In this document: positions 1 through 7,599 of the stretch, in pieces | Position numbering within the stretch: the stretch's first letter is position 1 | How the letters are laid out: every line of letters begins with the position of its first letter | Origin: Niastella sp. | GTDB lineage: Bacteria > Bacteroidota > Bacteroidia > Chitinophagales > Chitinophagaceae | Assembly (NCBI GenBank): GCA_016710595.1 | Contig: JADJVM010000008.1 | Span: 1,374,250-1,438,249 of the forward strand | DNA: 64,000 nucleotides | Direction: 5' to 3' | Notes under the pieces: generated by a model | Told to the model about the DNA's origin: nothing | Seen by the model: the letters and a program-made list of their open reading frames with translations, nothing else | Databases searched by the model: none | Translations under genes and position numbers: made by a program

Positions 1-397
1 AAATGATACTGAATATAAGTGACAGGAATGCAGAAAATAAAATAAAATAGGTAGGAGGTAGCTTAATGGTTTGAATAAAAAAAGTATTTATGATTCCAAA
101 AATGATAAGGGCTATCCACGAATAAAATATGATTTTTTTTATATTCCGGTTCTGGATATTAAAATAAAAGAAATAGAAGAGGATACTACTCTCTATGGGG
201 TTCGAAATGTGATAAAGCCATAAATTATAATGATAAATTTTGGCGATAATGAAGCCCATTAATTCTAACAGGAATGTTACACCCAATAAAATCACGATGG
301 GCTGGTAGGCTTTGTATTTATTAAATGAAAAACACCCTATAACACACCCAGTTACCAATATTACTGAATAAATAATAAAAAGTAAAGTTACATTCAT
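1..397 (-). CDS. Multi-pass membrane protein, 3' end outside window
   Basis: An open frame starts at ATG 397-395 and stays open to the left edge (about 132 codons), so the C-terminus is missing. It is almost all hydrophobic. It opens MNVTLLFIIYSVILVTG and continues with at least four predicted membrane helices separated by short loops such as SFNKYKAYQP and NIQNRNIKK. I do not recognise a catalytic motif. The length and helix spacing resemble the 6-7 helix uncharacterised membrane proteins common in Chitinophagaceae. It begins 25 bases after the stop of the lipoprotein gene on the same strand, so the two are probably cotranscribed. The next ATG (393-391) is followed at once by a stop, which fixes the start. 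Function unknown. Confidence 0.6.
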   Translation of the reverse strand, partial: MNVTLLFIIYSVILVTGCVIGCFSFNKYKAYQPIVILLGVTFLLELMGFIIAKIYHYNLWLYHISNPIESSILFYFFYFNIQNRNIKKIIFYSWIALIIFGIINTFFIQTIKLPPTYFILFSAFLSLIFSII

Positions 398-422
398 CTT
401 CAAGCTTTTTTAAAGAATAGTT

Positions 423-941
423 TCAGGGGCAAGTTGCAGGACAAGGTTCTAAATTATCAAAATTGGTAAATATTTCGGCTTCAAATTGTTTCTGTAAAGA
501 ATCCTTTGCAATTACCTCATTTATGATTTTTCCATTTGCATCAGTACCTAAAAGCATAATGGTATAGCTTAAGTCAGGCTTTTGCCCAAGTCTCAGGTAC
601 AATCCTTTTATACTGGCTTCTTGCTTAATCATATTCCAACCGCCGGCATCAATACTAAAACCCTGGTAAAATTCTCCTTTGGGAGATTTTAATTTTGGGT
701 CTTTATCATAACGTTGTTCATAATCGAGAACTGTTGCCCAATCAATGGATGTTATTTGGATAGCTTTTGTTGTATCGTTAGCAGGTAATGGTGGACAAAC
801 TTCTGATGGGTATAGTTTTGCTACTGATTGTGCAAACACTAAAGAATCTTGCTTATTAGCAAAGGCTGATGATTGTGGAGTTTGGCAGCTTTCTATACAA
901 ATAAACAAATAAAAAATACAAACTGATAGTAAAAATTTCAT
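423..941 (-). CDS. Putative lipoprotein of unknown function
   Basis: 172 residues when started at the second Met (MKFLLSVCIFYLF); three codons upstream another ATG is possible (950). The N-terminus is a short hydrophobic signal peptide ending in I-E-S-C, which fits a lipobox with Cys at about residue 19, so the product is probably lipid-anchored. The rest is soluble and has no repeat or catalytic motif that I recognise. The C-terminus is Cys-rich (EPCPATCP). It sits directly upstream of the membrane protein at the left edge. A G4/C4 repeat motif lies about 70 bases upstream of its start. Function unknown. Confidence 0.6.
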   Translation of the reverse strand: MKFLLSVCIFYLFICIESCQTPQSSAFANKQDSLVFAQSVAKLYPSEVCPPLPANDTTKAIQITSIDWATVLDYEQRYDKDPKLKSPKGEFYQGFSIDAGGWNMIKQEASIKGLYLRLGQKPDLSYTIMLLGTDANGKIINEVIAKDSLQKQFEAEIFTNFDNLEPCPATCP

Positions 942-1010
942 TGTGTGCATGGCTTGGAATTAAAAGGTTTTTAATAAAATGGGAAAGTACTACAATCTGA
1001 TATCTAAAAT

Positions 1011-1048
1011 ATGGGGGAAAACCCCCAAAAAAAATAGGAAAAATCCCC
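1011..1048 (+). repeat. G4/C4 direct repeat, copy A
   Basis: The segment reads ATGGGGG, AAAA, CCCCC, an A/T run, AGGAAAAAT, CCCC. The same layout recurs in the same orientation at 2937-2973, just before the LuxR-type gene. The G and C runs can pair as small hairpins; a second CCCCA/TGGGG pair follows at about 1045-1064. The copies flank the accessory patch holding the transposase, the REP array and the protease remnant. They could be regulator sites, terminators or recombination relics; the sequence does not decide. Confidence 0.5.
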
Positions 1049-1229
1049 ATAAAATTTTGTGGGGAAACCATTTTTGAGTTAAAGGGTTAGATATGGCTAA
1101 ATTAATCCAGGCTTTTTTACGAATTTGCAACTCATTACTTCTTTACCAACTTTAAGCTTAAAGTAATATTGGTTGATTCATCTACTTTTTGGAATTAACA
1201 GCTTTAAGGATTTTATGGACTCTCCTTAT

Positions 1230-1394
1230 TCAACTTTTTGTTTGTAATGATGCTACTGAAATTCTATAAATCTTGCTTGCATATGCCTCATCTTTTAATG
1301 ATACCGGTTTTTCAGCAAAATGATAACTTATCCTGGTTGAATTCGTCAATACACTGGTAATCCCAAAGGGATGATATTGGTATCCCCCAATATT
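1230..1394 (-). pseudogene. Short orphan reading frame, possible gene remnant
   Basis: Between the transposase stop and the lipoprotein there is an open stretch of 54 codons with no good start codon. It is preceded by an in-frame TAA at 1397-1395 and ends at TGA 1232-1230. Its product ends in a protein-like string containing SYHFAEKPVSL and KIYRISVASLQTKS. A REP-like palindrome lies inside it at 1360-1372. It may be the 3' end of a gene cut by the transposon and its repeats, or chance. I do not recognise the family. Confidence 0.25.
1360..1372. repeat. REP-like palindrome left of the transposase
   Basis: The 13-base near-palindrome ATCCCAAAGGGAT lies just downstream of the RAYT gene. It has the same stem (ATCCC/GGGAT) as the ATCCCTTCGGGAT palindromes on the other side of the gene, with AAA in place of TTC in the loop. 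Together they bracket the transposase, as REP elements usually do around their cognate RAYT. Confidence 0.5.
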
Positions 1395-1419
1395 TTAAAT
1401 TACCGAAGGGCTGATTTTA

Positions 1420-1881
1420 TTAATCCAACCAATCAAATAAATATTTTTCATTGTATTCAATTTCAAATTTTTGAAGAAAATCAAGGTATTCCTCTTTAAA
1501 TGTTTTCTTACGATGATGTTCTTCCTGGTTTTTAATGTATTGATAAACATTGTCAATTTGCGAATGTGCATAGGAGAAAGCACCATATCCTTCTTGCCAG
1601 GAAAACTTTCTTTTGAGGAATTTTTGTTCATTGATAAAATTGGAAGAATTATTTTTGATGTCTCTCACCAAATCAGATATACTCATTGCTGGTTTTAAGC
1701 CTACAAATATATGAACATGATCTGCAACACCATTAACAATAATCGGTTTTTGATTTTTGCCTTTAATGATACCTGAGATATATTTAAAAACCTCATCACG
1801 CCATGATTTTTGTAATAGGTTTTCTCTGCCCTTTACTGCAAAAACATACTGGATGTAAATTTGTGAAAATGTGCCTGCCAT
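1420..1881 (-). mobile_element. IS200/IS605-like Y1 transposase (RAYT type)
   Basis: 153 residues, the normal size for TnpA/RAYT proteins. The HUH metal motif is visible as D-H-V-H (H55 and H57). The catalytic tyrosine is probably Y115 in VYQYIKNQEEHH, with the usual helix of polar residues around it. These enzymes cut and rejoin single-stranded DNA at hairpins through a covalent tyrosine link. No tnpB accessory gene is present. The gene lies beside an array of ATCCCTTCGGGAT and ACCCCGAAGGGGT palindromes starting just upstream of its start codon, with one related palindrome downstream. That is the arrangement of REP-associated tyrosine transposases. It appears intact and full-length. Confidence 0.85.
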
Positions 1882-1886
1882 AAATT

Positions 1887-2374
1887 ATAAACTTTTCATC
1901 CCTTCGGGATTTTGTTGGTTTCCTATTTTATCATTTATAATATTTTCATCCCTTCGGGATTTTGTTGTTTATTTATTATTGTTAACCCCGAAGGGGTGCA
2001 AGGTTTATAAAACCCGGTTGAATATGTCCTGTGCAAACCCCATAGGGGTGATACTATTTCTAAATTTAATGATTGTTTATTTATCAATAAATACATTTCG
2101 ATAATATTTTCATCCCTTCGGGATTTTGTTGGTTTCCTATTTTATCATTTATAATATTTTCATCCCTTCGGGATTTTGTTGGTTATTTAATTGTTAACCC
2201 CGAAGAGGTGCAAGGTTTATAAAACCCGGTTGAATATGTCCTGTGCAAACCACGTAGGGGTGACACTATTTCTAAATTTAATGATTGTTTATTTATCAAT
2301 ATATACATTTCGATAATATTTTCATCCCTTCGGGATTTTGTTGGTTATTTATTATTGTTAACCCCGAAGGGGTG
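1887..2374. repeat. REP palindrome array, about 2.3 tandem units
   Basis: Two palindrome types alternate. ATCCCTTCGGGAT occurs at 1898, 1948, 2112, 2162 and 2324. ACCCCGAAGGGGT or a variant occurs at 1985, 2037 (CAT core), 2197 (one stem mismatch), 2249 (degenerate) and 2361. They sit in a larger unit of about 213 bases: 1887-2100 and 2101-2312 are near-identical direct repeats, and 2313-2374 is a third, partial copy. The non-palindromic parts are shared as well (for example the AAACCCGGTTGAATATGTCC segment), so this is a tandem duplication of a composite REP element (BIME-like). The array ends exactly where the metalloprotease fragment begins. No gene is seen in it. Confidence 0.85.
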
Positions 2375-2905
2375 GCCATTAGCTTAGTTTGCTGCATCTA
2401 TGGGGAGACGTAAGTTATGGCGACGATTTTGTTGGTGATAATCCTCCACAAAGAGATTTAGTTGCAGGATGTCCTGATTATTTTCCATATTACGAAGGAC
2501 ATTGTCCTCAAAATTCACCAGAGAATACTATAAATGGATTAATGTTTATGAACTTTATGCAAGAAACAAATGATAATTATAAAAACTTATTTACAAGAGG
2601 TTAAGCTTACGAATGCGAAGTATGTTTGCAGTTGTAAATGCAATTCAGGGGCTTAGGGCCTCATTTATTGAAAATTATTTTAGAATTGTTGCACCAACTT
2701 CTTCCATTTGCAATACTGGGATTGTAAATACCACAAATCCCACATGTTTACCCATTACATGGGCAATTGTATCAGGTCCGGCAACAATTAATTCAGGACA
2801 GGGGACTTACTCTGTTACATTACAACGAAAAAGAAATGGCTCTGGCTCAGGAATAAACTCCTGGGCTCATTTTTATATCAAGGCAGCTATAAGGGTAATG
2901 AATTA
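2375..2905 (+). pseudogene. Decayed 3' fragment of an M43-type secreted metalloprotease
   Basis: Two adjacent frames look like one protein. The first (2389-2604) contains GDDFVGDNPPQ, GCPDYFP, C and a MFMNFM-x(11)-NLFTRG string. This matches the region after the zinc site in M43 (pappalysin/cytophagalysin) proteases, where D-TPPQ, GCP and MFMNYM-(D)YTDD-x-C-M-NLFT-GQ are typical. A TAA stands where CAA (Gln) is expected after FTRG (2602-2604). One base then seems to be missing before RMRSMFAVVNA (2613 on), which continues into an Ig-like segment and stops at 2906. The zinc-binding HExxH half is absent: the fragment starts at the REP array. Nonsense, frameshift and 5' loss together indicate a real pseudogene. 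Confidence 0.6.
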
Positions 2906-2936
2906 AAATAACATATAACATTTTTATCATTTAACT

Positions 2937-2973
2937 ATGGGGAAAAACCCCCATAAAAATTAGGAAAAACCCC
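2937..2973 (+). repeat. G4/C4 direct repeat, copy B
   Basis: The segment reads ATGGGG, AAAAA, CCCCC, ATAAAAAT, TAGGAAAAA, CCCC. It has the same order and spacing as copy A at 1011-1048. It ends 54 bases before the start of the LuxR-type HTH gene, so it may be an operator or attenuator for that gene. It is equally the right-hand border of the accessory patch. Confidence 0.5.
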
Positions 2974-3027
2974 GTTGTTTGAGTAAATGAGTTGTGTCAT
3001 CTTTATGTTTGGAAAGCAAAATATTAA

Positions 3028-3246
3028 ATGATGGAAACAAATGAAATTTTTCTTACCCGTCGGGAGCTCGAAATAATTGAAGAAGTCTCCAATGGATTGA
3101 TAGATAAAGAAATTGCGACAAAAATCTATATTTCAACCGGTACGGTAAAAAAACACATACAAAACATCTTTAAAAAGATGGGTGTAAGAAACCGGGTAGA
3201 AGCTTCGATGAAATATCAATTTGAACTAAAGGTTAATGCTGCCTGA
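3028..3246 (+). CDS. Single-domain LuxR-type HTH regulator
   Basis: 72 residues that make up almost nothing but a LuxR/GerE four-helix HTH. LTRRELEIIEEVSNGL begins the domain, KEIATKIYISTGTVKKHIQNIFKKMGV is the scaffold and recognition helix, and NRVEASMKY ends it. No receiver or ligand domain precedes it, so it is either a free-standing DNA-binding protein or what is left of a longer response regulator; no coding continuity is visible upstream. A G4/C4 hairpin motif lies in its leader. A possible terminator overlaps the end of the convergent acyltransferase gene. Confidence 0.8.
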   Translation: MMETNEIFLTRRELEIIEEVSNGLIDKEIATKIYISTGTVKKHIQNIFKKMGVRNRVEASMKYQFELKVNAA

Positions 3247-3309
3247 TAAATAAGTTCCGTTTTTACATCTTACCCTCATTCACGTATCTTCTTACCTCGG
3301 TAGCAAATT

Positions 3310-4209
3310 TTAGGTCGGTGGTAGTTTTACATCTATCCACCGGCCTTTTTTTTCTCCCTCATACTGCCATTTCCATCTTTTATGGCTCCAAAGATAATTA
3401 TCGGGTTGCTCCCGGATGGTTTCTTCTACAAAGTCACGGTAGGCAAGGGTAAACCAACCTTCAGGTTTTTCAGCAGCATTTTCAGATATCAATATAGGTT
3501 CAAAGCGATAAAATCCTCTTTTTACAATGATGAATCGCACAAAAAATACTGCAGTATTGTTAAGCCGGGCACCTTTATCTGGCCCCGTAACAAAGCCAGC
3601 CGGTTTAGAAAAAAAATACAACCAGTCTGCCAAACCCGGACGGCCGGGATTTTGATCAGCAACCAATCCTAATGCATACTGCCCCTGAAAAACAGAGTGC
3701 CTCCTGTTTTTAAATTCCTGGGCTGCTACCAGCCTGGTTCCATACTTTGACCTTAAGTTATAAAAAATTTTATCCAGCGCTTTATTGTTGATGCGCATAT
3801 ACACACCAATAAAGGGGATATTTATGTTCCGGGCAACTGCATAGTTTGCATATTCCCAGTTCATTTGGTGGCCACTGTGTAATTGTATATTTTTCCCTTT
3901 GGCAGCTATTTCGTTAATTTTCGAAATATCAATAACAGCTCTTTTGTCAAACCTCCCGGCCGGTAGGCTTAATAATTTTATAGATTCCAAAAAAGTATCA
4001 ACCAAGTTACGATAAAATTTACGGGCAATGGCTTTAAGTTGTTGTTCAGTTTTATCAGGAAATGCAATTCGTAGGTTTTGTAAAACAACTTCCCGCCGGT
4101 AACCCAATATCCGGTATAGCAAGAAACTTAAAACATTACTGATACCATACAAGATAAAGAATGGTAATAAAGAGAAAAGATACAATATACCGTAAATGAG
4201 ATAATACAT
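3310..4209 (-). CDS. LpxL/HtrB-family lipid A acyltransferase
   Basis: 299 residues, usual for the family. An N-terminal hydrophobic segment (about residues 1-35) anchors the protein to the inner membrane. The catalytic HX4E motif is H114-Q-M-N-W-E119 in LHSGHQMNWEYAN. A second conserved block follows at GLVADQNPGRPG. Members transfer acyl chains to Kdo-lipid A precursors or related lipids on the cytoplasmic face. It is a single gene, separated by 47 bases from the upstream acyl-CoA dehydrogenase and probably cotranscribed with it. The rest of the lipid A pathway lies at 33-37 kb. Which acyl position it serves cannot be told from sequence, and some Bacteroidota homologues act on other lipids. 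Confidence 0.85.
   Translation of the reverse strand: MYYLIYGILYLFSLLPFFILYGISNVLSFLLYRILGYRREVVLQNLRIAFPDKTEQQLKAIARKFYRNLVDTFLESIKLLSLPAGRFDKRAVIDISKINEIAAKGKNIQLHSGHQMNWEYANYAVARNINIPFIGVYMRINNKALDKIFYNLRSKYGTRLVAAQEFKNRRHSVFQGQYALGLVADQNPGRPGLADWLYFFSKPAGFVTGPDKGARLNNTAVFFVRFIIVKRGFYRFEPILISENAAEKPEGWFTLAYRDFVEETIREQPDNYLWSHKRWKWQYEGEKKGRWIDVKLPPT
3313..3353 (+). terminator. Probable rho-independent terminator after the LuxR-type gene
   Basis: GGTCGGTGG (3313-3321) pairs with CCACCGGCC (3337-3345) through eight Watson-Crick pairs and one G-U, followed by eight T residues. It overlaps the last codons of the convergent acyltransferase gene, so part of the stem is also coding and the match could be partly fortuitous. 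Confidence 0.5.
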
Positions 4210-4256
4210 TAAATAATGCCAGTTTGCCGGGATCTTAGCCGATCAGTTATCGGTTT

Positions 4257-5396
4257 TTATTTTAAAATCTCACGGCTAATTACTAATTTTTGAATTTCGC
4301 TGGTACCTTCGCCAATGGTACATAATTTGCTATCCCGATAATATTTTTCTGCAGGAAAATCTTTGATGTACCCATATCCTCCAAAAATTTGAACAGCATC
4401 GGTACTAACTTCTACTGAAACTTCGCTGGCATAATATTTCGCTATTGCTGCCTCTTTGGTCATAGGCAGGTTTTTAATTTTAAGATCACATGCCTGATCA
4501 ATCAATAATTCTGCGCCTTCTATTTTAGTTGCCATATCCGCCAGTTTAAATGAAATGCCCTGGAATTCAGAAATAGGTTTATCAAACTGGTGCCGTTCTT
4601 TTGAATACGCCAAAGCTGCTTCATATGCACCTTTTGCAATACCCAATGCCAAAGCTGCAATAGAAATACGGCCACCATCCAGCACTTTCATAGCTTGTTT
4701 AAACCCTTCTCCTACATTTCCCAATCTATTTTCATCCGGAATGATACAATTATCAAAAATCATTTCGGCCGTTTCACTGGCACGCATACCCAGTTTATCT
4801 TCTTTTTTTCCTCCACTAAAACCGGCAGTACCCCGTTCTACAATAAATGCAGTGGCATTGTCTTTTGCCCTGGCTTCGCCGGTACGGCAAATTACTACTG
4901 CTACATCGCCACTTTTACCATGCGTAATAAAATTTTTAGTTCCATTTAATACCCACTGACCCCCATTCTGTACGGCCGTAGTTTTCATATTACCTGCATC
5001 ACTCCCGGTATTGGGCTCTGTAAGCCCCCATGCACCCAACCATTCGCAGGTTGCCAGCTTAGGTAAATATTTTTGTTTTTGTACTTCGTTACCGAAACTT
5101 AAAATATGACCGGTACATAAAGAATTGTGTGCCGCAACGGACAAACCAATAGATCCGCAAACTTTTGCAATTTCTTGTATCACGGCGCTGTATTCAAAAT
5201 AACTCAAACCGGCACCACCATATTTTTCAGGAACCAACACACCCATAAAGCCCATCTTTCCCATTTCTTTAAATATTGCTATTGGAAATTCCTGGCTCTC
5301 ATCCCATTTCATCATATCGGGCTTTATATATTGCAAAGCAAAGTCCCTGGCACTCTGTGCAACCTGCTGCGTAATCTCACTGTTTGAAAAATTCAT
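4257..5396 (-). CDS. Acyl-CoA dehydrogenase
   Basis: 379 residues from the start MNFSNSEITQQ. An ATG eight codons upstream (5420) is in frame, but a promoter-like TATTTTTG at 5418-5425 overlaps it and homologues start at MNF, so 5396 is preferred. The FAD-binding signature WGLTEPNTGSDAGNMKT is present. The C-terminal catalytic Glu lies in IGEGTSEIQ, as in the short-chain/isovaleryl group. The enzyme oxidises an acyl-CoA to the 2-enoyl-CoA and passes electrons to ETF. No other beta-oxidation or leucine-degradation genes are adjacent, so the chain specificity (short, branched or glutaryl) is open. Confidence 0.9.
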   Translation of the reverse strand: MNFSNSEITQQVAQSARDFALQYIKPDMMKWDESQEFPIAIFKEMGKMGFMGVLVPEKYGGAGLSYFEYSAVIQEIAKVCGSIGLSVAAHNSLCTGHILSFGNEVQKQKYLPKLATCEWLGAWGLTEPNTGSDAGNMKTTAVQNGGQWVLNGTKNFITHGKSGDVAVVICRTGEARAKDNATAFIVERGTAGFSGGKKEDKLGMRASETAEMIFDNCIIPDENRLGNVGEGFKQAMKVLDGGRISIAALALGIAKGAYEAALAYSKERHQFDKPISEFQGISFKLADMATKIEGAELLIDQACDLKIKNLPMTKEAAIAKYYASEVSVEVSTDAVQIFGGYGYIKDFPAEKYYRDSKLCTIGEGTSEIQKLVISREILK

Positions 5397-5417
5397 AATA
5401 GCTTTTATCAGTTCAGG

Positions 5418-5425
5418 CAAAAATA
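5418..5425 (-). promoter_or_regulatory. Bacteroidota -7 box before the acyl-CoA dehydrogenase
   Basis: On the minus strand the sequence is TATTTTTG, a perfect TAnnTTTG. A transcript would begin near 5412, which allows translation from 5396 but not from the ATG at 5420. I see no clear TTG at -33, so the assignment is tentative. Confidence 0.35.
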
Positions 5426-5480
5426 ATGTATTTAATATGAAAGCTTTTTAATGATTCGATGCAATAATTTTTTAAAAAAA

Positions 5481-7523
5481 TTACTTTTTAAGCGCTACCC
5501 GGTAAAGTATAAATGCTAATGCTGCAAAAAATAATACACCCATAAGATAATAACCATATTCGCCAAGCGAAGCAAGCAATCCATTTTCGATGCTCACAGA
5601 TCGCAGGAACCTGTCCCCCGCTTCGGTGCCACTTAAAATTGCAATGACTACCCCTGCTACGGCACCACCTGCCACCAAACCTGTAGCAAACAAACTTCCC
5701 TTACCCAACTCTTCATCCCCCGGATTTTCCTGGATATCTTTTTTCTTTTTTACTACATCTACCAAACCTTTAATACTTCCTCCAATAAAAATGGGAAGCG
5801 TAGTAGATAATGGCAGATAAGCCCCTACAGCAAAGCTTAATGATTTTACTCCGCAAAGCTCCATTACTACTGCTACAAATACACCTACAAATACATATTG
5901 CCAATCTAAGTTAAAAGACAATATTCCTTTTATGAGGGTAGCCATTAAAGTAGCCTGGGGAGCAGGGAATTTTTCAGAGCCAATAGCATGATGCACTCCC
6001 TGTGCAATCATTTCAGCCGAAGGCTTATCTAAAAATTTTATGGTAAGCCCAATTACAATAGAAGAAACAATGGCACCAATAAATAATGCAATTTGTTGAT
6101 TACGGGGAGTGGCTCCAACAATGTAACCGGTTTTTAGATCTTGTGAAGTAGCCCCTGCATTGGCGGCAGCAATACAAATCATTCCGCCTACTACCAATAC
6201 TAAAGGTTCATATGCTTTACCTGTCCAGCCCACGGCCATAAAAATTAAACTGGTTCCCATTACAGTTGCAATGGTCATACCACTGATAGGATTATTAGAT
6301 GAACCTATCAATCCTACTATACGGCTGGAAACGGTTACGAATAAAGCGCCAAAAATAAGTACCAGGATACCAATTAATATTTTTTGTAAAATACCATCTC
6401 CGGGTATCTGCGGTAGTACAGCAATGAGTGCAACCAATGCCAGGCTACCAAATCCTACTATTTTTAAATTAAGGTCACGTTCTGTTCTTACTACTTCATT
6501 TTTTTTATTGCCCTTATTATTTTTAAGTGAGGTTACGCTGCCTTTAATAGATTTTACAATGGTGGGAATTGTTTTTATCAATGTAATGATGCCACCTGCT
6601 GCAACTGCACCGGCACCAATTTGCCGGATATAAGCATAATACAAAGCAGAAGAGTAATCATTAAAACTATGGGTAGCTGCATCCCACCCTCCTTTTCCGC
6701 CATCTGTGGTAACCGATGCCATATAGCCAAGTTTTACTAATTGAACGGCAATAGCATCTGGTGGAACCAATGTACTCAATAATGGGATAAGTACCAACCA
6801 GCTTAACACACCACCTGCCACCAATACACCTGCAATACGGGGCCCAATAATATAGCCTACTCCCAGATATTCCGGTGTAATTTCACCGCTTAGTTTAGCC
6901 GATGGAAAAAACTTGTTAGTGTATGCCGTGATATAGGCAGGAGACTCAGCAATTAATTTTATTATTTTTTGCAAAATGGCATATAAAAATGCCACACCCA
7001 ATCCCCAAAAAGCAGTCTTGGCTACATCGCCCCCTTTTTCACCTGCTTTTAATACATCACCACATGCTGTGCCTTCCGGGTAAGGCAGGCTATCATGTTC
7101 ATTTACGATAAGTGCTTTTCTTAATGGCACCATTAATAATGTACCCAGCATGCCACCAACAATGGCTAAAATTAAAATAGTGATATAATTAAAATAAGTT
7201 GCACTATCGGGTGACGATAAAAATAAAAAGCCCGGTAAGGTAAATGCCACACCTGCAGCAATACTTTCACCGGCACTACCGGTGGTTTGAATAATATTAT
7301 TTTCCAGGATCGTGGTTTTAAAAAACTTCCTGCCAAGTGTAATAGCAATTACAGCAATGGGAATAGATGCTGATACCGTAAGCCCCGCTTTTAATGCAAG
7401 GTAAACAGTTGCGGCACCAAAAATAATCCCGAATACAGCACCCAATAAAATAGATTTTATGGTGAGTTCCTTCATGTTTTGCTGCGCCGGAACATAAGGT
7501 TGAAAGTTTTTATTCTCTGCCAA
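5481..7523 (-). CDS. OPT-family oligopeptide transporter
   Basis: About 680 residues with some 14-16 membrane helices, as in the OPT superfamily. Typical features are the glycine-rich N-terminal helices (ITLGRKFFKTTILENNIIQT), the conserved EHDSLPYPEGTAC block, GGKGGWDAATHSF, and NQQIALFIGA. OPT proteins import oligopeptides or metal chelates with protons. I place the start at TTG 7523 (AENKNFQPYVPAQQN follows, like other Bacteroidota OPT starts). The ATG at 7568 lies inside a terminator hairpin that ends the upstream POT gene and would add an unlikely hydrophobic leader. Pairing with a POT peptide transporter suggests a peptide uptake unit. Confidence 0.9.
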   Translation of the reverse strand: MAENKNFQPYVPAQQNMKELTIKSILLGAVFGIIFGAATVYLALKAGLTVSASIPIAVIAITLGRKFFKTTILENNIIQTTGSAGESIAAGVAFTLPGFLFLSSPDSATYFNYITILILAIVGGMLGTLLMVPLRKALIVNEHDSLPYPEGTACGDVLKAGEKGGDVAKTAFWGLGVAFLYAILQKIIKLIAESPAYITAYTNKFFPSAKLSGEITPEYLGVGYIIGPRIAGVLVAGGVLSWLVLIPLLSTLVPPDAIAVQLVKLGYMASVTTDGGKGGWDAATHSFNDYSSALYYAYIRQIGAGAVAAGGIITLIKTIPTIVKSIKGSVTSLKNNKGNKKNEVVRTERDLNLKIVGFGSLALVALIAVLPQIPGDGILQKILIGILVLIFGALFVTVSSRIVGLIGSSNNPISGMTIATVMGTSLIFMAVGWTGKAYEPLVLVVGGMICIAAANAGATSQDLKTGYIVGATPRNQQIALFIGAIVSSIVIGLTIKFLDKPSAEMIAQGVHHAIGSEKFPAPQATLMATLIKGILSFNLDWQYVFVGVFVAVVMELCGVKSLSFAVGAYLPLSTTLPIFIGGSIKGLVDVVKKKKDIQENPGDEELGKGSLFATGLVAGGAVAGVVIAILSGTEAGDRFLRSVSIENGLLASLGEYGYYLMGVLFFAALAFILYRVALKK

Positions 7524-7550
7524 AATTTTTAAGTTTAAAAAGAAAGATAA

Positions 7551-7578
7551 ATAAAAAAGGCGATACAAATGTATCGCC
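7551..7578 (-). terminator. Rho-independent terminator of the POT gene
   Basis: Read on the minus strand the hairpin GGCGATACATTTGTATCGCC is a perfect 8-base stem followed by six T residues. It lies 22 bases after the POT stop and overlaps the alternative upstream ATG of the OPT gene, which argues against that ATG. Confidence 0.8.
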
Positions 7579-7599
7579 CTTATGATATTGTTAACCCGG

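Noticed and set aside
1471..1698. Plus-strand frame inside the transposase gene
   Set aside because: It is antisense to a well-supported transposase and has no recognisable protein features beyond hydrophobic codons.
1887..2374. Possible CRISPR array from repeated 13-base palindromes
   Set aside because: Spacing is irregular (35-75 bases and more), the segments between are themselves repeated and not unique spacers, and no cas gene is near. It fits REP elements.
7524..7568. Upstream ATG start for the OPT transporter
   Set aside because: It lies inside a strong terminator hairpin of the preceding gene, and the added residues do not resemble family N-termini.
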